DNA from: Bimuria novae-zelandiae CBS 107.79
Lineage: Eukaryota; Ascomycota; Dothideomycetes; Pleosporales; Didymosphaeriaceae
Length of the DNA: 64,000 nt
Direction: 5' to 3'
NCBI GenBank assembly: GCA_010015655.1
Contig: ML976661.1
Span: 1,172,075-1,236,074, forward strand
In this document: positions 61,276-64,000 of the stretch, piece by piece
Layout of the letters: each line of letters starts with the position of its first letter
Numbering within the stretch: the stretch's first letter is position 1
The notes under the pieces: model-generated
Told to the model about the DNA's origin: nothing
What the model saw: the letters and a program-made list of their open reading frames with translations, nothing else
Database searches by the model: none
Made by a program: the position numbers and the translations under genes

Positions 61276-61479
61276 GGCGTTTTGAGCGAAGCGCCGGATA
61301 TGCAATACGAAGTATGATCATTAGTGTATGCTATCAACCAAATGTCCGCGTGTAAAGGGTGGTTTCCATGGCGGAAATTTGGTGTTCTCACCTAATGAAA
61401 CGACTAGTATTGATTGGCACGGAACACTGGTAACGAAGTAGACGCTCAGGGAAGAATGTGACATTTTCAGGTATATCTG

Positions 61480-62011
61480 CCTACTTGACCGGTTCCTCCG
61501 CTCAAGATTGACCTTTCCCGCCATGGTTTCATAAATCGGTGTCATGATGGTGCCTTTTGGGACTCTGTACCTTCGAACATAAGTGTCCGACTGCGCGATG
61601 ACCGTTAGAATCCTACCATCTCTGTCCCGATACTCCACTGCCTCTGAAAGTACCTTTTCGATGATATTGGAGTCGCTAATAACGAAGTGATGAAGACCGA
61701 CACGGGCGGCTGGTCCTTGAACAGTTAGCACGCAATATAATCATGCAGCGTTTCTCACACTCACCATACTATTATTGGATGGCATCAAGATATTCTCTGG
61801 TCAATTTGGAGTCCTCCGATCCGAACAGGTCCAGTAAAGGTAGTGACACAAGCCGTGGGCCAGGAATTTCGGAAAGAGGGAAGTTCCATCGGATCAATAG
61901 GGGCGCAAGATAACAGACTTTTGCTCCAACAGCGACCGTGGCAATGAGAGGGACGGTGCTCAAGCTCACAGCCGTACCAATGCACTGGAAAAAACTTCGT
62001 GTCGTAGCCAT
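61480..62011 (-). pseudogene. Cytochrome P450 N-terminal fragment
   Basis: Minus-strand relic in opposite orientation to the neighbouring haem-domain fragment. From an ATG at 62,011 it reads a hydrophobic membrane anchor (VSLSTVPLIATVAVGAKV), the proline-rich hinge SEIPGPRLVSLPLLDLFG, and REYLDAIQ. TAA and TAG follow at once, then, across a 46-base intron-like gap, YGPAARVGLHHFVISDSNII, the usual P450 beta-1 region. The frame soon departs from the family and reaches VPKGTIMTPIYE, which suggests an internal deletion. The two stops could be CAA and CAG changed by C-to-T mutation. It may have belonged to the same gene as the fragment at 60,799-61,275, split by an inversion. Confidence 0.65.
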
Positions 62012-62588
62012 GCTGCTTCGATACTGACTATGCGTGAAATCTATTGCGACAGGACAGTTAATGTAGAGCTGGGCCAAGAGAACACTGCGAGCTTCAATAT
62101 CAGCCTTCCGGATTGAGAGGGCTGAAACTCAGATCTTCAGCCTGTCTTGATTCTGATACGCATCCAATGAAAGCTTTGCACTACCACCCATCGCGGATTG
62201 GTTTTGCTTCTTGCTGAGGTCCACTCGTGCAGGCATAGTCAGCCCCCAAACCCGCATGCATTGATCCTTGCTCATGCAGCTACGGGTGTGGCTATTAATA
62301 TCCGCTCGGTCTCCATCCACGGAAACTTTGGGATGGCATGAGCATCCATGTTGATGGCGCATGATCGTGAACTTCTGGTCCCCTAACTCGGGTGGACCCG
62401 CACAGCGCCGCCTAGGCGCAGAGATCGGCAATATGCGTTAACGGCAGATGTTTCAGGCAATAGAAGCAGTACGTACTGACAGAATTGGACCACGCTGCTT
62501 TTCGTTTCATCTGAATATCTCTCGATAATATTTTATCAGCTCGACCGAGCCCTTCCTTACCTCAGCTAACAAACCCCTTACACTTACC
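62012..62588. other. Intergenic, no gene seen
   Basis: Normal composition. A minus-strand open frame of 100 codons at 62,129-62,431 has no recognisable content. The right part is the likely promoter of the rhodopsin-like gene. Confidence 0.5.
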
Positions 62589-63646
62589 ATGGCTGGCTGT
62601 GATATACCTCGATGGATGTGGGCACTGGCTGATGACTTCCCCTTCGGCCAGCCCCCCGAGGTGAGGTTACGAGGTTCAGCTCATGAAAACGTACTGACTG
62701 TTCACAGGGCATTTCTCCCAACTTCAAGCATCCGAAACTTGTGGGCTACCATTCGATAACCATCGCATGTAGCATATGCATCGTTTTAGTGGTGCTTTTT
62801 GTGAACCAATAACTAAAAATGTATATCCCCCTCTGCCACTAGAGGTAAGCTATCTCCTATATACCCAGGCGCAAACATCCTAGATAACTGGCAAACAGCA
62901 AATAAAAGGAAAATAAGCCATCAGCTCGGTGGCAAACATCAAAAACAAACAAAAGGAAAACAAGCCATCAGCTCAGTGGCAAACATCAAACCTCACACTT
63001 TTCAGGGCAGCACGATTGTACACGAAGATACGGATCATCCGCAAGTCAAGCATAGATGATTGTGGGTATTTTGCAAACCCCGACTTCATTTCTAAACTCG
63101 ACAGACTTCTTCTGGATAACCTTGCCTATGCTGTTAGTCGTTTTGAGTTTATACATCTATCGTGAGCTTTCCTTGGACCTCAGAGACCTACTTTAGCTGA
63201 GCCGAACCAGTTGACAATCACGGCGCGTACGTCTACCATTCCTGGGATATCAAGATCCGTGTATTGACAAAACCCATTCTCGTGGTAAGCAACACTCTCC
63301 CTCTCCTTACGCACAAGGCTAATTCGGAAAGTGCACCTTCCTCCACCAGGTGTTTCTCCCAGCGACAACTTGGCTGGTCAAAGCGACACTTATGTTCCTC
63401 ATACTCAGCACCTTCAAGTCAATCAAATGGCTGCAAATTATGTGCTGCGTCGGCATCGTCACCACATTCGTCTTCGACGCCACAAGGCGACAATCTGATT
63501 CTCGTTCTACTGAGGTTTCTTCTCTTACTATCAGAATGAGAAGAACAGTAGGTACCGCTAGCAAAGTGGAGCGGAGACTGCTTCAGATACGTGAGGAGGG
63601 TATTAAGACAAGGAAGGAGCCGAGTAGGATTATGCTAGCAAGATGA
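62589..63646 (+). CDS. Short rhodopsin-like integral membrane protein (fungal PTH11-related superfamily)
   Basis: Reads as the N-terminal part of the large fungal rhodopsin-like (PTH11-related) membrane-protein family. Exons: 62,589-62,660, 62,708-62,800, 62,977-63,061, 63,105-63,161, 63,211-63,284 and 63,350-63,646; sum 226 codons. Family landmarks in order are GISPNFKHPKL, a first helix ITIACSICIVLVVLF, RLYTKIRIIRKSSIDDY, helix YFFWITLPMLLVVLSLYIY, an H-G region (DNHGAYVYHSWD), and a helix with FLPATTWLVKATLMFLIL then IMCCVGIVTTFVF. Three introns restore these blocks exactly. The 176-base gap at 62,801-62,976 is doubtful: it holds a tandem duplication, and splicing it out adds ~12 residues between helix 1 and RLYTK. 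The C-terminal half of the family (usually 350-400 residues) is missing, so this may be a truncated or decaying gene. Confidence 0.6.
62890..62989. repeat. Short tandem duplication
   Basis: GGCAAACAGCAAATAAAAGG through CATCAGCTCGGT at 62,890-62,930 is repeated with small changes at 62,931-62,977, and a third partial copy starts at 62,978. It lies in the doubtful intron of the rhodopsin-like gene. Confidence 0.85.
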
Positions 63647-63753
63647 AATTGGCTGCTTATTTGATACGTCATTTCGACCTCTGCCACAGAGTAGCCCCCA
63701 TCATCTTTTACTCTTGACTATCAACATTCTCATCGACATCCTCATTGAGAGAA

Positions 63754-64000
63754 TCATTCTCTAAGAGGTTTTGTCCAGGGTGTGCTATCTTTTATGAGAC
63801 CTTTACCCAGCTGCACAGTGCCTCCCTTCTTAGCCGTCTCTTCCGCAACTACTCCCTTGACGATTTCCATGAGTCGGTACTCATCTTCGTTAAACTTTAG
63901 GAGCCCTTCCTCATCGAGCTTCCATAAGTCTGGATGACTGGTAGCCTGAAAATCCCACTTCACTTCAACGTGTTGGGGCATTTCAGAGATGAGGTACTTG
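63754..64000 (-). CDS. Partial gene, C-terminal end, unknown function
   Basis: An open frame enters from the right edge of the window and stops at 63,754. The visible ~80 residues read KYLISEMPQHVEVKWDFQAT, then HPDLWKLDEEGLLKFNEDEY, and a Lys/Glu-rich tail. They look like real protein, mixed charged and aromatic, but I do not recognise a family. The Met at 63,981 is probably internal because the frame stays open upstream. Confidence 0.5.
   Translation of the reverse strand, partial: KYLISEMPQHVEVKWDFQATSHPDLWKLDEEGLLKFNEDEYRLMEIVKGVVAEETAKKGGTVQLGKGLIKDSTPWTKPLRE

Noticed and set aside
62129..62431. Minus-strand open frame of 100 codons
   Set aside because: No recognisable family; contains no clear signal peptide or domain and overlaps the likely promoter of the rhodopsin-like gene.

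Overview
The window looks like a filamentous ascomycete chromosome. The support is short GT-AG introns of about 43-205 bases, long low-complexity linkers in regulatory proteins, Fot1/pogo-type DNA transposons, and a large AT-rich block with the signature of repeat-induced point mutation (RIP): CpA/TpG nearly absent, TpA in excess, stops in every frame. The gene content and AT-isochore style suggest a Dothideomycete such as a member of Pleosporales; that placement is inference.

Layout. Positions 1-30,224 are a GC-balanced housekeeping segment. On the plus strand it carries a two-finger transcription factor resembling FlbC (6,028-7,356), a Gin4/Hsl1-type septin-checkpoint kinase (9,449-13,657) and ribosomal protein eL24 (14,538-15,364). 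On the minus strand it carries an unrecognised membrane-associated protein (15,888-17,206), a three-KH RNA-binding protein (19,758-21,586), a Gyp5-type TBC RabGAP (22,963-25,957), a small secreted protein (27,503-28,147) and guanine deaminase (28,504-29,859). For every multi-exon model here the spliced length is a multiple of three.

Positions 30,225-37,221 are a transition zone where genes are damaged. A degraded TA-flanked transposon and a repeat fragment abut the 3' half of a sugar transporter. Next come a Cys-rich membrane-protein gene with a nonsense codon and a frameshift, an intact O-methyltransferase, and a bleomycin-hydrolase gene cut a few codons after its catalytic cysteine.

Positions 37,208-60,790 are a gene-free nested transposon graveyard. 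Two gypsy elements and one copia element, all plus strand, are recognisable only by translating through RIP stops. They are interrupted by a 1.9-kb Fot1-like element, a 438-bp MITE and a solo LTR with a 5-bp target duplication. A 2.6-kb pogo-like element sits inside another LTR copy. At 58,903-59,282 lies an island made almost entirely of perfect palindromes, including a 74-bp perfect stem, without visible RIP damage.

Positions 60,790-64,000 return to normal composition: cytochrome P450 relics in both orientations with RIP-type stops, a short rhodopsin-like membrane-protein gene, and the 3' end of an unidentified minus-strand gene. The genes do not form an obvious pathway. The coherent theme is a TE-rich compartment eroding its flanking genes. 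The most unusual element I found is the palindrome island.
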